DNA from: Trileptium ribeirensis
Taxonomy: Eukaryota; Nematoda; Enoplea; Enoplida; Thoracostomopsidae
Assembly: GCA_030248225.1 (NCBI GenBank)
Contig: JASANE010010160.1
Location: 1 to 64,000 of the forward strand
Length of the DNA stretch: 64,000 bases
Direction of reading: 5' to 3'
Shown: positions 43,900 through 57,815 of the stretch, one piece after another
How positions within the stretch are numbered: position 1 is the first letter of the stretch
Layout of the letters: each line of letters starts with the position of its first letter
Notes under the pieces: generated by a model
What the model saw: the letters and a program-made list of their open reading frames with translations, nothing else
Database searches by the model: none
What the model was told of the DNA's origin: nothing
Translations under genes and position numbers: made by a program

Positions 43900-45394
43900 A
43901 ATCACTGAGTATAAGCGCAGTTTCTCTTTTTACATGAATAAACACATCAGGACATTAATTGAGTTCAATTAACACTAAATTTTATCCTTAGTTTTGCTTT
44001 ACAGTAGGCAAAAACTTTCCCAGCATTTGGATTTACACGGTGGAATAGGAATAAGCATAATTTCGTCATTCAATTCGCAGTTTCAAATGAGCAGAAAATG
44101 ATTGTGACATTAACAGAAACTGATATTAAAACATAAATGGAACCAGATTGTTCGATAATTGAATCAAAAATAAAACTACAATTCAGAAATCCAAATCACT
44201 GAGAAAATATAGAGAAATTCCGTATTAATTTTCGAAAATTTCTTGCATCTAACTGTTCTCTGATTGAAATACATGCATGATTATTATGAGACGAAGGTTA
44301 AGAATAGTGCTTTTTAAAAATTATAAAGTTCGAATTGTTTTTAAAAATACAATTTAATATGCTTACTCGTGAGGCACGAATCGATAAGATTTGAAATTTA
44401 GCTAGGCTTAAAGTGTATTTAAAATTAACTGTTTATTGCCGAAAGTGTTTTTGAAAATACAGGCTTCAGAACTACGTCGTGGCGAACCTAAGAAAATAAA
44501 TAATAGAAATTCTAAAACTCAGGCTTTTTACCACTCCATGTAGATGATAAAAATGATCAGAGTTTAGTCGCGATAACAGTTGTTACTGATTTGCGACATG
44601 GTTGCTAGATAGTCTCATATCGTGGTTGTTTATAAAGCAGACGAAGCATTTCAGGAAGGACTACACAATGTATTTATTAATACACTGATGGGTCATAAAT
44701 GTATAGTATAAATCAATAGGTGTGCATCAGCAGAATCCGATCATCAGCCTGGTGTGTCCAGTTCCTCTAAATAGAATTTAGAGAAATTGTATTAAAAACT
44801 TAAAATAAATGGTTCGAACATACATAAATGGCTGGGTGCAACGCGAGTCAGTGAGGAGGAGTTTACTCGCAAATACCGGAGGGACCACATTGGTATCGCA
44901 CCAGTAACACAACCCAGCAATGAAATCAAAGCGAGACTGTCAACAATAAATGTGTTCTTTACCTATAATAAAAATTAAACACTTAAACACCAAAATATCT
45001 CGTGGATATTTGATAAAACATATAAAATTTTACTCCGAGAACTCAAATTTATTTTCAACTATTTGTAAAGATAATTGAGTTATGATTTACAGCAATCGTA
45101 AAGCATGACAAAATATTAAATATAAAAATTACCTGTCGACTCTGTTGTTGCACGACAAGTGTAAAAACAAAAGCTCTTTATGCAAAACCTGAAATTTAGA
45201 AACCAGCCATGACCCAAATGCGGGTCACGCGGTTCTGTCGCGTGACTCGTGGCCCGCGCTTATCTACGTCAACGTACGATTTTACTGACCCGTGACTGTC
45301 GCCTTGCATCCATCTCTAATCAATATTTTTGAGCATTACAGGCGACGTTGCATCCTCTGTTGAGTTGTGTATTAAATGTGCATTATACTAGCGG

Positions 45395-45525
45395 AGGGTT
45401 TTTACCAAATTGTCACATATAACTAGTTTGCTGGATCTATTGTCGTGTGCACGCGGTAAGCGAGTAACAGAAATTGCCTAAACAGAATCTAAAAACAGAA
45501 ATATCAAAATATTTTGTCTGTTATA
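45395..45525. repeat. Third, diverged copy of the dispersed repeat at 43.1-43.5 kb
   Basis: Shares TTTTTACCAAATTGTCA(C)ATATAACT, CAGAATCTAAAAACAGAAATAT and TGTTATAAGTGCCATTG with the 43153-43265 copy (TTTTACCAAATTGTCATATC, GTGCGTTATAAGCTCCATTG). Confidence 0.5.
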
Positions 45526-45717
45526 AGTGCCATTGTGCTGTACAATCTGCATGCAGCTGAATTTTGGAAACAGTATTACTAAGAATTGTAGTTTCGTTTA
45601 ACTAAAAACTAAAATATATGTTGTTAAAAACTTCGTTTAGAGCTGATAACAACCGAACGAGGTGCCGCGGTGTTAGTTTGTCTCTCTACAATAGCACATA
45701 CAAAACATTACATACTA

Positions 45718-45753
45718 TATCATTACATTAAAATACATTATAATGTAATGATA
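45718..45753. repeat. Perfect 13-bp inverted repeat (hairpin)
   Basis: TATCATTACATTA and TAATGTAATGATA are separated by 10 bases. AT-rich, function unknown. Confidence 0.7.
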
Positions 45754-45759
45754 AACCCA

Positions 45760-48700
45760 AATATCTAATTTGCATTATGCTGTGATAAAAACTAAATTAC
45801 CAAAAATTATTCTAAAATTCAAATGATTAATTATTTGTAATTATTCGAACTTGTTACAAAAGTAAAGCTGAATCAGATATAAAGTAGCATATTTTAATAC
45901 TACTTCAGATTTTACATTCAGGCGATTTATGAAACTTCCAGCAAAATACCGAGGTTTCTATTACTACATTGAAAAGAAATTTGATCTTGTATTGCTTTAC
46001 GTTATAAACTGTATTAAGCCATTATTTTGAAATTGTCGCCGGGCATAGTATTAATTTTATGTCAAAGGTTTTGATTAATTTTTGAAATTTTCTCCCAGCA
46101 GCAATGAAATAAACGCTCATTTACATCGAGGTATATACTGATTTAACGCTTTTGCAATCATTGCCCTGGAATCTTAAGTAACTTAACTGTCATTTTCTTC
46201 AAAGAGCTTATTACTGTAGAGTTATAGCATATAAACACCAAATATCAAATAATTTATTCGTGGTGGCAAATTATTCATAGTTCATCAGTAGCAAAGTCAT
46301 TTACATAATGCTTGTCTTTTTTGGGTTATAATGTTTTTGTGGACAGTTGAAGCCCTTAAGCCCTATGACATTGCGGTACAACACCTTAAATGTAACATGA
46401 CCGTTTCGGTATTTACCATCGCTGTACTCCATCACTAAGTTCTGGACAACTATAGTAACTGAACGAGAACTAACCAAATTCACACCTGTATTGACTAAAA
46501 TTATAAACTTTGAATGATGGTGCTCGGATTTTGTCCTTTGTATACGTCTGTTACATTATATTTTACCTGTTTGGCTACAACACTGCATATGACTACTTCC
46601 ATCAATTTATATGTGCCTACTAAACTATAGTCGTTTGCTTATCATGTTCACATGTTTGGAAGATAGATTGGAAAACTAATAGATTTGAACATCGCGAAGT
46701 GAAATGATGAAATGAGTTGAATCAATTTTGGTAAATCACCGAAATCGGTCAGAACTTGGTTAGCGATCAGTCGATCCGTGCGTAAAAGTTAAAAATTATA
46801 ACGATCAGGGAATGCGAAGCCACCTGTAATTCGTCGCCAAATGAGCGGCAAAATACTAAAAATTTAACAGGAAGTAATTAAACCCCATAGTATCCAGTCT
46901 ACAGGGGTTCTAAGTAAGCGACCCATTATACGTTAAGCAACTGCGACATATAGTGGTTGTCAGGAAAACAACACGTTCGTAATGAAGCAGTGGTTTCCGA
47001 GTGTTCGGAGAAGCTGGGACAATTTGGTTGCCCTTACCTGATTAATGATTGAGATCGAGAATACATCCCGAAAACATTTCGGTACAAAATTTTAGGCTCT
47101 TTCTACTGAGTTTAGTTTGGACAAAATTGCTCGAATTTTTATTTACACAATCTAAGTTGAGATTTGCAATCGGATCAAAACAGTCGTTACTTACGCTATG
47201 TTTGGTTGTTTGAATTGTTTGATACTTGTGTACCTTGTGTAAACAGTAAGGTTAGTTATATTATTTTAAATTAGCTCAATTTTCGTGTTTAGTCAACTCG
47301 GTAACGTTTTTGCCTGCCTTCTCGCTCTTCTATATGAGAAGCACTAAACTCTCAATACGCTCAAACAGACAGGTTTAGATGTAGTTATCAAAACACTGTT
47401 ATGATCGCTTACTATCCTTTGGAGAGCATCTCACACGAGAACCACGCGCTTTTCCAGACATGACATATTATCTAACAACTAAAGACTACTATTAAATTTC
47501 GCTGCATTCGCTGGATCGCTTGAGGGTAACAACAAAAATTTTCATTTCTGATACGACACTCTCTAAAATCACGCCATCAGAGCCTTGCAACATCTTACAC
47601 TTCTAACAAGAGTTGATCGGTTGGGAGTCTTTATGTTCCTAGGTAGCCCACCCATCGAAAATCAACGAGTCAGCGCGGGTATGGACTCCCACAACCGTAG
47701 AGCTGCTGTGCAACTTGCCACTCTCAACACCGCTTTATGTTTGTTATTTTATACATTACAATCATCTATAGCTGTTGTCGTCCATTTCGGATAGTTCTCA
47801 ATATTTTACCCTGTTTCGAAATATAAGCAAGTGACCCCTCATTCAAGTTGCCTATTCTTGGGGAAAGCCGTACTATGCGGCTGGCCTTTATTTTATCCTC
47901 CGTTGGCCGCTATAACCCGTCAAAATATCTCCCAAAACAGGCAGTGTCTGCTAGAGGGTTTATTTTTAAATTTAGAATCATTGTGTTCCACTAGCTGAGA
48001 CGTAGACAAATATACCGGGCAAATCTCCTTCAGCCTTCCCACTAACTCAAGACATCTGGTAATAGCGCCCCCATTGTTCCAAAAAATCCTCTATGCTTTC
48101 GTAATTTTAGCATTTTTATATTTTCAACACGTGGGACAGGGACGTTACCCCTCGTTAGAATTGCCTACTTATGATGAGTTCAACAATTCCTCGGGAGCAT
48201 AAATCTTTTCAGCCGTTAACCTTGGCGACCGTGTCAAATCTCTCCACCTCAACATATTTGTATCGATAGAATTGGGTTAAATCTCAATTCTGCGTCTAAT
48301 GCCCTCATGTTTGGAATCGTTCGAGCCCTTATAACGCCCTTTGTTAAAATTCATCTTCAGCGCTGCCGCAGTTATCCTGAGAACACGTCGCTCACGTGCC
48401 CTTTGTTTTGTCTATTGTTGCACTCCGTGGAACAACTTTTGGGACGGTGTTTCGTTTTCTTTGTCTGTGGCTGCGTTTTTATGCGACCTTTGTGATGTTT
48501 CTTTTGGGTTTCTTTCTTCCTCTCTTCTTTTCTGCTCTGTTTCATCCTCTCGTTCCTCACCGCTCGTATATTTAATATTTTAATTAATATTAGTAATAGT
48601 AATATTAATTAGGAAATATCTATAACTAGGAAATATATATTAGAATCACACAAAAAGGTAAATATAACTTATATATTGAAACATACATATAATAAATACA

Positions 48701-51700
48701 TATTTTAATTAATATTCACTAGTTTTCCGAATGTAGGATTGGCATACAGACAAGTATAGATGATATAGGGGAAGGTTTCGAGCCCGGTGGCAGTCCCGAG
48801 CCGTCCTTGCCGATTGAGCGTCTTGGGGAGGTTCTCCTGGGAATACGTCCCATCTCGGCACTCTGTTTAGGTACCGTCGTCTGTCCGTCTGACTCCCCGA
48901 TAGGTATTTAAGGTCTACATGACAGCCACTGAAATACGAATAATTTTTCGATATATCTTGCAAATAGTACAATCGCAATTATTGCGGCACAGGTTGCAAT
49001 CTATGTGGATTAAACCGTGTAGCCTGCAAGTGATATAGACAAAAGCTATTGTGGACCGACACGCAGATGTCCGTATTGTAACTGAAGGAAGTAATTATGT
49101 TTGATTAAAACAATTCGAACTTTTAAAAACGTTCGAATCTTCGGTCTATTTGAGGAAGATTGACCATCATAAATATTTACTTCTGGCTGATGATATTCTT
49201 TGAAAGTGTTTAGACAGATAGGTAAATATTCGCGCATTAAAATCATCCCCAATCACACCGTTATTTGTTCATTATAACTAAGGCTACCAAGTTTTCTTGC
49301 TGATTTTAGAATATTTATTGGAGTTGTATTTTAACCTTCGACTCAGTCGGAAATATGTTCGCAAAATAATGTAAACATTTTGCATAAATTTTTAACTTTG
49401 AAAGAGATTTGAAGTTGCGAGACATTCTTTTGTATCTGTAACGCTTCGAAATTGGAACGCCAAAACTTTACGGTAAAACTAAACCTCAGATATTTCTGAC
49501 TGGATCACCGGTTTGGAATTCATTAAGCAATTTGAAGCTCGAACTCGCCTCCGTTTGGAGGGCGATCAAAATTGCACGCAAAATATAGCATCAACTTTTT
49601 GAGGTTTGGACGTACCGCCCCAATATACGAATCAGTGCGACTTCGGCAGCACGCAGTTCGGTCAATTTTACTAACCTACTCCGTTGCTTATTTTACTTGG
49701 TTGTTATTTCGTGTGGATCGGCGACTCGAATTGGAACATAGTGAAGTAGCAGCCGAGTGCCGCAAGGATCGTGGTGACGGTTTAGTATTCCTGCGTAGAT
49801 AAAATGGGATAGTGCCCTAGATAGATCTGAGGCATAATTAGCTCTTGAAATCATAACATATTAGAAACGGTTTTGTAAACACAAATCATAGGGGCACATG
49901 GAGGCACTTGCACAATGACAAACTAAGCTTAGGTAAACTCTTGGCGTCATCCTGGTTCTCTAGATTTTTCGTTAGGACTGAGACGCTTCGAAAGGTTCGT
50001 CGAGAGACGTTCTCACCTAAATCTGATTCGCCTAGGAAGACCGGGAACATAATGCTTTCGTAACACATTACTGACAACACCTAAAATTCCTCGTCGAACG
50101 AGGTTCGTAATTTTATATGACATTTCAGTAAATTATGCCACGATAATTTAGGTTAGTGATCCTGAGTAGGTTCATATTTTATCAAAGAGAAGTTCTTCTC
50201 GGTTACAAAAAAGTTATCCTAATTAATTGCGTTGACAGACGCTTCTTCGCGTTTTAAGAAAATTCAATCGTAGGTCTCTTCTTTAATAAACAATCTAAAA
50301 TTTACCTCGTTAAGCTCTGTACGCTGCAGTAGTAACCCTAACGAAGTTTAACTCCTGATGCGATGTCTCGGTGTTTGCCAAAACGTGCCTAAAATATTTT
50401 GAACGCATCGTAAATAGAAATGGTCGCAAATTTGTTGACTGCTAAGTCATATTTAGGCAATAATATCACAAGTAATACTATTGGCTCGAGTAGGTGTTCG
50501 TAAATCAGTGAAGTTAGCGAGATTAGGCACAAATTATGAGTAGGACTGACGCGACGCCCCGATATCGAAAAAGTTTTCCTTTTCCGGATAGGGCCGAATG
50601 GAGTATTAGTAGTGAACTAACTTACTCATAAATTTCCACCTGCGGAACTATCAATTTCACGAGAGTTACAAGACAATATAGGTTAATGAAAACATTTGTT
50701 TCTGTGGACTGGAGTTATGTTCCAGCATATAAAAACCTCACGACTTTTATAACGACTGTAGATGTGAGCAGATGAGGTTAAAATCAATGGTGTGCATAAC
50801 TTCCAAACAATAAATATAAAATTTACCGGCATTGCCCCATGGGCGCTAACTTGCTCCCAATGCTACCATGACTTTAGAACTGTTACGCAAAGGCAAAACT
50901 ATTTTGTTATTATGAGATCAATTATAGACATTGGAGAGGTTGGAGATGCGAAATTTTATGGACCCATAGTTAAAGGCTAAGAAGAACTGGTGTGTAAAGG
51001 CCTAAGGCCGAATCAGAACTAGGTGATCATTTCTAAGTGAGGATATTGCGGCAGGAATACCCCCGTCGCTAAAAACAAAAGTTGCTGACTGTCTTATCAG
51101 TATACAAGCTCGATCGAATAGCTCGGAATTTGAATGGCATAGCCCATGCGATGGTAGTTTTTCGAGCAAACTTGGAATTTGTGAGGCTAACCTAATAAAA
51201 TGAATAACTACGGTTCAGAAATAAGACCACACTCGCCGTGGAGGCGTGTCCTGAAGCTGCAAGATCGTGAGGATCCAACGTCACGACATCTCAGGGTCGG
51301 CACCGATGCTACCTCGATTAATTTTGCTTTCCATAATAACGCTAGGAACTTGAGCCATTTATAACGTGGCTAGAGAATATGGAAACATAGTTTAAAGCGC
51401 TGGTGTAGCAATGCTTCAGGTTCTGTGGAGCCTGAATGATAGTTTGAATGCAAATTGACCAAACTTGATTTTGCCAGTTGTGCATGCGTCGCCTGTCTAG
51501 AAAATACTAGAAACCTGTCAGACTGGGCGTCGGGTACAACTGTGTTAAGTGATGATACAATGGATAGGTTTACATAAAGCATATATTAAAGCGGGAACGG
51601 CTTGACCTACCCTACGTGTAGCTTTATAGCCACCTGGCGCGCAAGATTTCAAATCGGTTAGATATCACACACTATCGTTCAGGCGCTAAGATAGTTCATA

Positions 51701-53400
51701 ATAAATGCTAATGTGAGGCTGCCTACACGAAAAAGAGGCCAAATTCTTCCTCGACATTCTAGGCCTAACAAGGATTTTGAAATATCTCGAACAACGCAAT
51801 CAACTGATGGACAGAAATCAATCAAATGCAATTCTCTGATTTTGTACCATCTTTTGTAAACTCATACATGAATGTTTTCATGTAGTTATTCAATATTATT
51901 GTCTAACAGTTGTTACCGATTCCTTCCGTCCAGTTTTGACCATTCAGAGTGCTCGCCAAGCTTGTGAATATGTTGCTCCCAAGTGAACTTGCTTTCTTTA
52001 GAATAGTGCTAGCGCCGCGTGTTAAGAATTTCTAAAGACGCCTGAACCGGCTTCTGAGCCCATAACTGAGTTAACTATCGCTAAATTTGGAAGTGACGAC
52101 ATTGAATGGTTTTTGTTGTCCTATCGACTATGATCGCAATTGTTCTATATCTATTTGCAAACCAAATACCACAATGATACCGAGTAGCATATAGTTGCTT
52201 TGATATAGTGACATGTTATTGCGTTCTATTAATGATAATCCTCAGTATTACCGTTGCTGCCCAGTCGCTGTAATGTAAATATGCCGAAATAAAATATCCC
52301 GAAATAGTTATCCCACGTTAGTTACTTTAGCAGCGCTATATGTTTTATATGTTTCCCTGTCCTAACTAGTTAACTATCCGCGCTACGGCCTGTGGATAAC
52401 AAATCCCAATCACTAACGCGTATGGTTTGTTATAATTATTAACACAACGGAGAATCCGAAGTATAGCGAGAGGAGTCCGCGAATTCGACCATGAATGGGT
52501 ACTCTCAAAATCATAAGACACAAGTTAAGGCTAAGAATTTGCTGTACAAAAAGGGTTGTTCTAAACCTACTGAACACGGTTAATGATTTATTAAACCAAG
52601 AGTCCGACGTTAAACAAAGATGGATGATCGGAAGCCTGTGGGGCCCACTATGACTACAATTCATTAATAGAAGTACAACCATAACCAATTAACAATGAAA
52701 CAAATTTTACACATACCCGACATAATATTTACTGGCAGATTGCAATTAATTTTCACGGTTGTGTTCACCTGAGTGGATTCTCTCTTCGAAGGTATCGTAC
52801 TAAACATCTTCCGAGCGAGATCGAAAGAGGAAATATCCGCTTGATATTATAACCTGTGGGCAGGTGTCAGCTTTCCTGAGGTACCACAGTAATCATACCA
52901 GATACTAGACACGTAAGCGACTAATATGGGCGGGGTCCGAACTCACGTCATGAAGCGCGCCTGGGACTTGCTAAGCTCAGTAGCTTCTTGGGTCTGACCG
53001 ACAAAAGTTATAAAATTGTAAAAATGGTGAAAATTTTGGTCCGACTTGAGGTTATTATATCCGGAGTCGTATGAATATAGTTTTAGGAAGTTACGCCACG
53101 CAGCTGCGCACTGTTATAGGATAAATATATACTCCAAATTCCTGTAGTCAATAGTAACCGATGTTAGACTTAAATTCTACAATTTTATAATCCTATCTTT
53201 AATGCGAATTAATCTTAATTTTAACTCAAGACTTGTATGACAAAGCGACTAACCCAAGGTATCAGGTGAAATATAATCATAGAACTAAATACAAATGTAC
53301 AAAGATCAACATTTAGTCTCCCCATCATAGCTCTGGTGCTATTTTACACTCTAATACAAAATCTTGTCACTTTTTCAACTTTTAAGAGAATGATTTAAAG
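45760..53400. other. Long stretch without a recognised gene
   Basis: I see no conserved motif in any frame. Possible faint structure is a degenerate roughly 300-bp direct duplication (blocks near 47830 and 48140 share ACCCCTC-TT-AA-TTGCCTA and AATCTCTCC/AATATCTCC), and an AT-rich palindromic tract at 48570-48720. ORFs at 46301-46483, 48372-48560 (Lys-rich by composition), 48709-48978, 49572-49802 and 52413-52688 are not supported. Confidence 0.4.
48581..48611. repeat. Perfect 12-bp inverted repeat (hairpin)
   Basis: TAATTAATATTA and TAATATTAATTA are separated by 7 bases, within an AT-only tract. Confidence 0.7.
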
Positions 53401-53440
53401 TTTAAATGTGCGTTTTAAAATTAACTACTATTATTTCAAA

Positions 53441-53594
53441 AGGGTCAAACGTTAGAGTTTTCGATCTTAAAGACCACTATATGAGGGGATTTATTGTTAA
53501 CGCAAGAACGACCAGCCAGAGCCTGAACAACCTTGCAAAAACTAAAGGATGCACAAATGTGGAGATGGCCAAAGTGGATATGATGGAAGTGTGA
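53441..53594 (+). pseudogene. Isolated exon-like fragment, perhaps short-chain dehydrogenase-like
   Basis: After an acceptor-like TTATTTCAAAAG, the frame reads VRVFDLKDHYMRGFIVNART, then SLNNLAKTKGCTNVEMAKVDMMEV and stop. The pattern I-V-x-A-R...L-x-x-L...N-V...V-D resembles the second to third beta-strand region of short-chain dehydrogenases. There is no Gly-rich motif before it and no catalytic part after it. It could be chance or a retained fragment. Confidence 0.2.
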
Positions 53595-54379
53595 ATACGT
53601 GAACATGTGACATGGCAATTGAATGGTTTGAGTGCCGTAAAATAAGCTTTATTTTACTGGATTGTCATCCGCGGCACAATGAGTTTACACTGTGCTCTCA
53701 AAAGTTAAACAATATATACAAGCGCAAAAACCGTTAAAATTAAGCAGTTAGACTGTACATCTTAAAATTTTAGGTTTTCGAATATATATTTTAATCAGTA
53801 TTTAGGTCACAAAATTACAATTGAAGGCTGAAATAAAATTCAAACTTAACTTATAAAAATTGCTTAAATGAAAGCCATAAAGAAACTAATGTAGCAGCTT
53901 TAAGTGATATATTAGTCAGTCACTTTAAATGTCTCAGAGACAACGCTATTATTCGATGACGTAGCGCAAAAAACCGCTATTTAGTTGCTTTGCCGCTTTT
54001 TCATTGATTCTTTAAGGCCACTCCGTACAATAAAGCCGAAGTTTAGATAATTATATACAAGGGCTGCTATTTTAGAAACACATACCATAGATGAACCTCA
54101 AAGGCCCGTTGTTTAGATATATAAATACTCTGTCTTGTATAGCAAAAAGAATAAAACGTTGATGTAAAAGAACGACAGCGAGGGCGTACTATAGCAATTG
54201 CAGCCAACCGCGGCCGAATTGATAAGGCATACATGATGAAGACTTCACGGGCATAGACAACACTAAGCGCTGATGGCACTCAGAAATTTCGCTTCGTATT
54301 TTCTGTTTGTAAATTCTCATTTAACGCTTTAACATACAACAGGCAACGATGCGCCGGCAAACTATACGCCGTCAACTAA

Positions 54380-54590
54380 CGATCAGCTGTGGGCTAATAG
54401 CCGGCCGATAGCTATACAGCGGGCGACAATTCAACGGTTGGGCGATGGCAAATGGACGTCTTTCTGCCAACAAGCTTCCCTTACTGTGATATGGATTTAG
54501 TATTCGTGAATGCTTCTTCAGCATTTGTTCAAAAATAGATATGTATCTGAAAGTATTGAACCCCGCATCTAACACCTTGGCTGTCTGTAG
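54380..54590 (-). repeat. Dispersed repeat, copy 2
   Basis: Reverse complement of the 14050-14240 repeat: TTGAACAAATGC...CATTCACGA, CATATCACAGTAAGGGAAGC, TTGTTGGCAGAAAGACGTCC. Its outer end is GC-rich (GCCGGC), like the neighbouring MITE. Confidence 0.45.
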
Positions 54591-54819
54591 CAAGACTGTA
54601 CTATATTTAGTGCTCGTCGACGGCCGACTTTGAGGTCTATCATTAAACGTTGAAACATATTAGTTTAATAATAAAGATATAGGTTATATGTTTAAATATA
54701 ACAAGGTGCTATTACACGGTACAAAATAATAGCAGTTTGGTTATAGATGATTATATATATACATCAAAAAGTTCCAGTAGTGTGGTTTTTAATTCACTTG
54801 CTATAAAATAGTAAGCGTA

Positions 54820-54960
54820 TAACTAAGGCCGGCAGAACGACGACCCATAACTGCTGACCAACAACTTTCGCATTTGTCAGTTTTAGAAAATTATTAAGTT
54901 TAGACCGACGGTCGTTAACTAACGGCTGACGGATTTTCGGGCCGCGGGCGTTTCCCAACA
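54820..54960 (-). repeat. GGCCGGC-ended MITE-like repeat, copy 2
   Basis: The reverse complement ends GGTCAGCAGTTATGGGTCG and TTCTGCCGGCC, matching the 3' half of 13629-13790. The other end has GTTAGTTAACGACCG. Confidence 0.42.
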
Positions 54961-57540
54961 TTAATTTAGCCTAGCATGCTATGAAGCAGGGTAACTGAAA
55001 TTACTCGCACCGATTACACTAGTTATATACCTTTTTCATACTAGGTTTCTGAGCATTGTTGTTGAGTTATTTTAAACTTTATTCTTCTTTGTGTCTTTAT
55101 ATGCAATGTTGGATGCTTTAATATTGAGACAGTGTGATTTTCAGATTTGGAACAGATAAACATGATTAAAAATTACTGCGTTTGTTTAACATGCAAATGC
55201 TGCTTGTCACATTATTTTCACATATCATGGTGAAAAATTTGCGAGTTCTTCAAATCTGTTACATCTTTCATGAGTCACTAAGTTAAATTTAAACTTATTG
55301 TTAAAATAATTTGCAGAAGCATCAGTTTACAATTTAAATGACTTCAGACATTTGGATTTGATTTTAGTTAATAGGATGGTTTGGCATTGTTGTTCAGTGT
55401 TTGATAGATCTAATCATTTGAACGGTAGATGAGGAATAATTCATAGCAGCTGTTCGTCTGCTGCAAATACGACAGTCGCTCACAATTTAGGTCGTGGCGA
55501 GTTTACAATCTGAAATGAAAGAATTTGAATGAAATTTTGAGTCAATTTTGGTACCATACTGAGTCTACTTTGAACATAACAACCATACAGAGTCTAATTT
55601 GAAAAAGATCAAAAACAACAGTTGGTCAAACCTTCTAATATAATATAATACATGCTAATAGGGGAAAGGGTAGCAGGGACATTATCGCCTGAGGCTCGGA
55701 TCTTCTAGACCTCCTGGCTTGGCCCATCTTGACTCTGGTATTTAGCTGATTCCCCCTGCGGCTCCGCACCGCCTCCTAACCCCGCACCGACAGCGCGCGG
55801 AAATTGTTGGCACAAATAGGCAAAAATCGGGAAAAAATAAGCCAAATTGGACAAAATTGGAAAAAGTAGTGTAAATTGGCAAATGGTAGAAGAAATCGGT
55901 AAAATGAGTGCTAAAAAATTTAAAAATTTTAGTTCCAAAAAATTTGAAAATTTTATCACTCTCCCTGATGATCTCTCCACCCGCCAACGCATTGATCCAA
56001 TCAACGTACCCGCTTTCCTCTGGGACTTCAGACATCGCCCATGCAAGTATAATATTATAACAGGCAGGTGCGCGTTCTGGATTTTGTCTTGCAAGGTTTC
56101 CGATACTATGAAAAGAACGCATGTTTTAATTTACGTCACATGTCACTGCTTGTTCAGAAAGATCCGGCTAGAGAGCACAGTCACATTTCGACATTTCGTC
56201 GTAAAGAAGACAGCAACTTGAAAATTTTTTATTGGCTCGATCTGGGAGTCCCGACCCACTCTTCTGCGCGCGCTGCAGTTACTGCTGACGTTGACAGATG
56301 GGCCTAGGCTCCTCAATCCGTGGGTATTGGTAGTAGAATCTCTTATGTTAATTTTCTGATAACACCCATTAGTAATTATTATGCCCTTCTTAAAACATTA
56401 TATCATTAACTCAGTCCATTAACCAGTTGTTCAGGGGCAGATCCCATTTTCCAAACTTCAGTGGTTGCAAAAATTTTTCGAAACAAATATTTAGAAACGA
56501 AAAGCTGCTGTGCAAACGGAAAGAAACAACACAGCGGATAGCAAAAATTTTAAGCCATATATAACGATGACTCAAACAAAGTGGAGATGTCAGCAGTAGC
56601 GCTGTCAAGAGTTGTCTGTAAAAAGGGTGTTTATAATATAAATGCCAAACTAGCAAAAAAGGAAAAGCAGGAAAATCGGAACTTGACTGCGCGCATTACA
56701 CATTTTCCCCTTAACCTCTCATGCGTTAGTAGACTTAAGGCGACACAACCAACCACCCTACTTTCTAATAACCCATATCTAATGGAACCTATGTTACAGA
56801 AAATATGCTGAATTTCATTAGGTTTTTTGCCTACTGAAAATTGGCAAAATCAAATTAAAGATCCCGAAATTATAACTTGTGTTCGAACAGAATTTCGCCG
56901 CTTTTAGTTAGCAGAATTTTGATTCCCTAATGCCTAATTATTTAGATTTGGATTATATAATCAGTGTGCGCGAACAAATTTAATGCAAAAATGACGTCAC
57001 ATGCAAATCGATTCTGTAGTTATGCTCTTGATGTTCGCGAACAAACCGGTTTAATTCAAAATCGGCAGATTTTAGTTCTCAAAAATTTGGATAATTTTAC
57101 TTGACTTTTCGCGAATACAAAATGGTTAGATTTCAATCACGAGCACTGTGTTCGCGTACACTTTTAGCGGAATTTGAAATGACGAAAAGCGTTCCGTAAT
57201 GATTTTTATGCAAAATTACAAAATAGAGTGGCTGGCGGGGTCACATTAAGTTTACTCGCGTATAAGTCTTCGAATATTTAAAATTAAGTTTATTGCCATT
57301 CTCTGTATATATGTTGCGTGAAATAAGGTAGGACAAAATTATACTCGCAGGCAGGCAACTTAGCTAGAAGGGTAAGCTAAAAATGTTTCGCTAGTAAAAT
57401 TACCCGTGGATAATTTGAAGAGCACGAGACCCTAGCGTAGAATGCTTTTTCTTGTGCGTTGTTATTCGGCCGCTTTGCCAATGTTTTTACCATCCAAGAA
57501 TAGTTCCGAAATAGACAACTAGTATGCGCATTCTTTTAGC
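54961..57540. other. Gene-free stretch with an unidentified GC-rich repeat fragment
   Basis: The segment 55680-56060 is richer in GC with A-rich runs (AAATCGGGAAAA), resembling the 4790-4930 segment (AAATCGGGAAAATTTAGC) in composition and short words. Reading frames 55705-56307 are open on both strands but show no motif. The segment 56880-57180 repeats short words such as TTCGCGAACAAA. Confidence 0.35.
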
Positions 57541-57542
57541 AA

Positions 57543-57815
57543 TTACGCAATCGAAGAATTGTTGAACACAGCATTGTGCATGTGTTTGATCTTCAAAGGG
57601 TTAAAAGGCCTAATATTTCTATTAGAACAGGTAGCGGTCAAGGTTCCACTAGCATTGATAGTTAAATTGTATGGTACACACATTTTAACACAACGACAAC
57701 AGCAACAGAACAATGGTATTTTCGTGAAGTAGTCATTACATCTGCGTGAATCTAACCACATAGTTCTTTTGCAGCAACAAAATTCATATACGAGATTTCG
57801 AAACGCAATCGGCTG
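57543..57815 (-). CDS. Candidate last exon of a rhodopsin-like GPCR (helix 8 and tail)
   Basis: It follows a pyrimidine-rich acceptor ending atgCAGCAG (a NAG-NAG site). The frame reads (Q)PIAFRNLVYEFCCCKRTMW, where FR then Cys-Cys-Cys resembles helix 8 and its palmitoylation site, followed by a Cys-rich tail (FTKIPLFCCCCRC) and stop. Joined to the exon at 58414-58304 the spacing from the TPxxY tyrosine to Phe of helix 8 is seven residues if the second AG is used, as in class A receptors. The receptor's ligand class cannot be told. Confidence 0.4.
   Translation of the reverse strand, partial: QPIAFRNLVYEFCCCKRTMWLDSRRCNDYFTKIPLFCCCCRCVKMCVPYNLTINASGTLTATCSNRNIRPFNPLKIKHMHNAVFNNSSIA

Noticed and set aside
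46301..46483. 60-codon minus-strand ORF, possible exon
   Set aside because: No family resemblance and no clear acceptor/donor pair.
48372..48560. Lysine-rich basic ORF on the minus strand
   Set aside because: Composition follows a pyrimidine-rich tract on the plus strand; no conserved motif.
55705..56221. Overlapping ORFs on both strands at 55.7-56.2 kb
   Set aside because: Open frames on both strands with low-complexity N/K/F runs; more likely an A-rich repeat fragment than genes.
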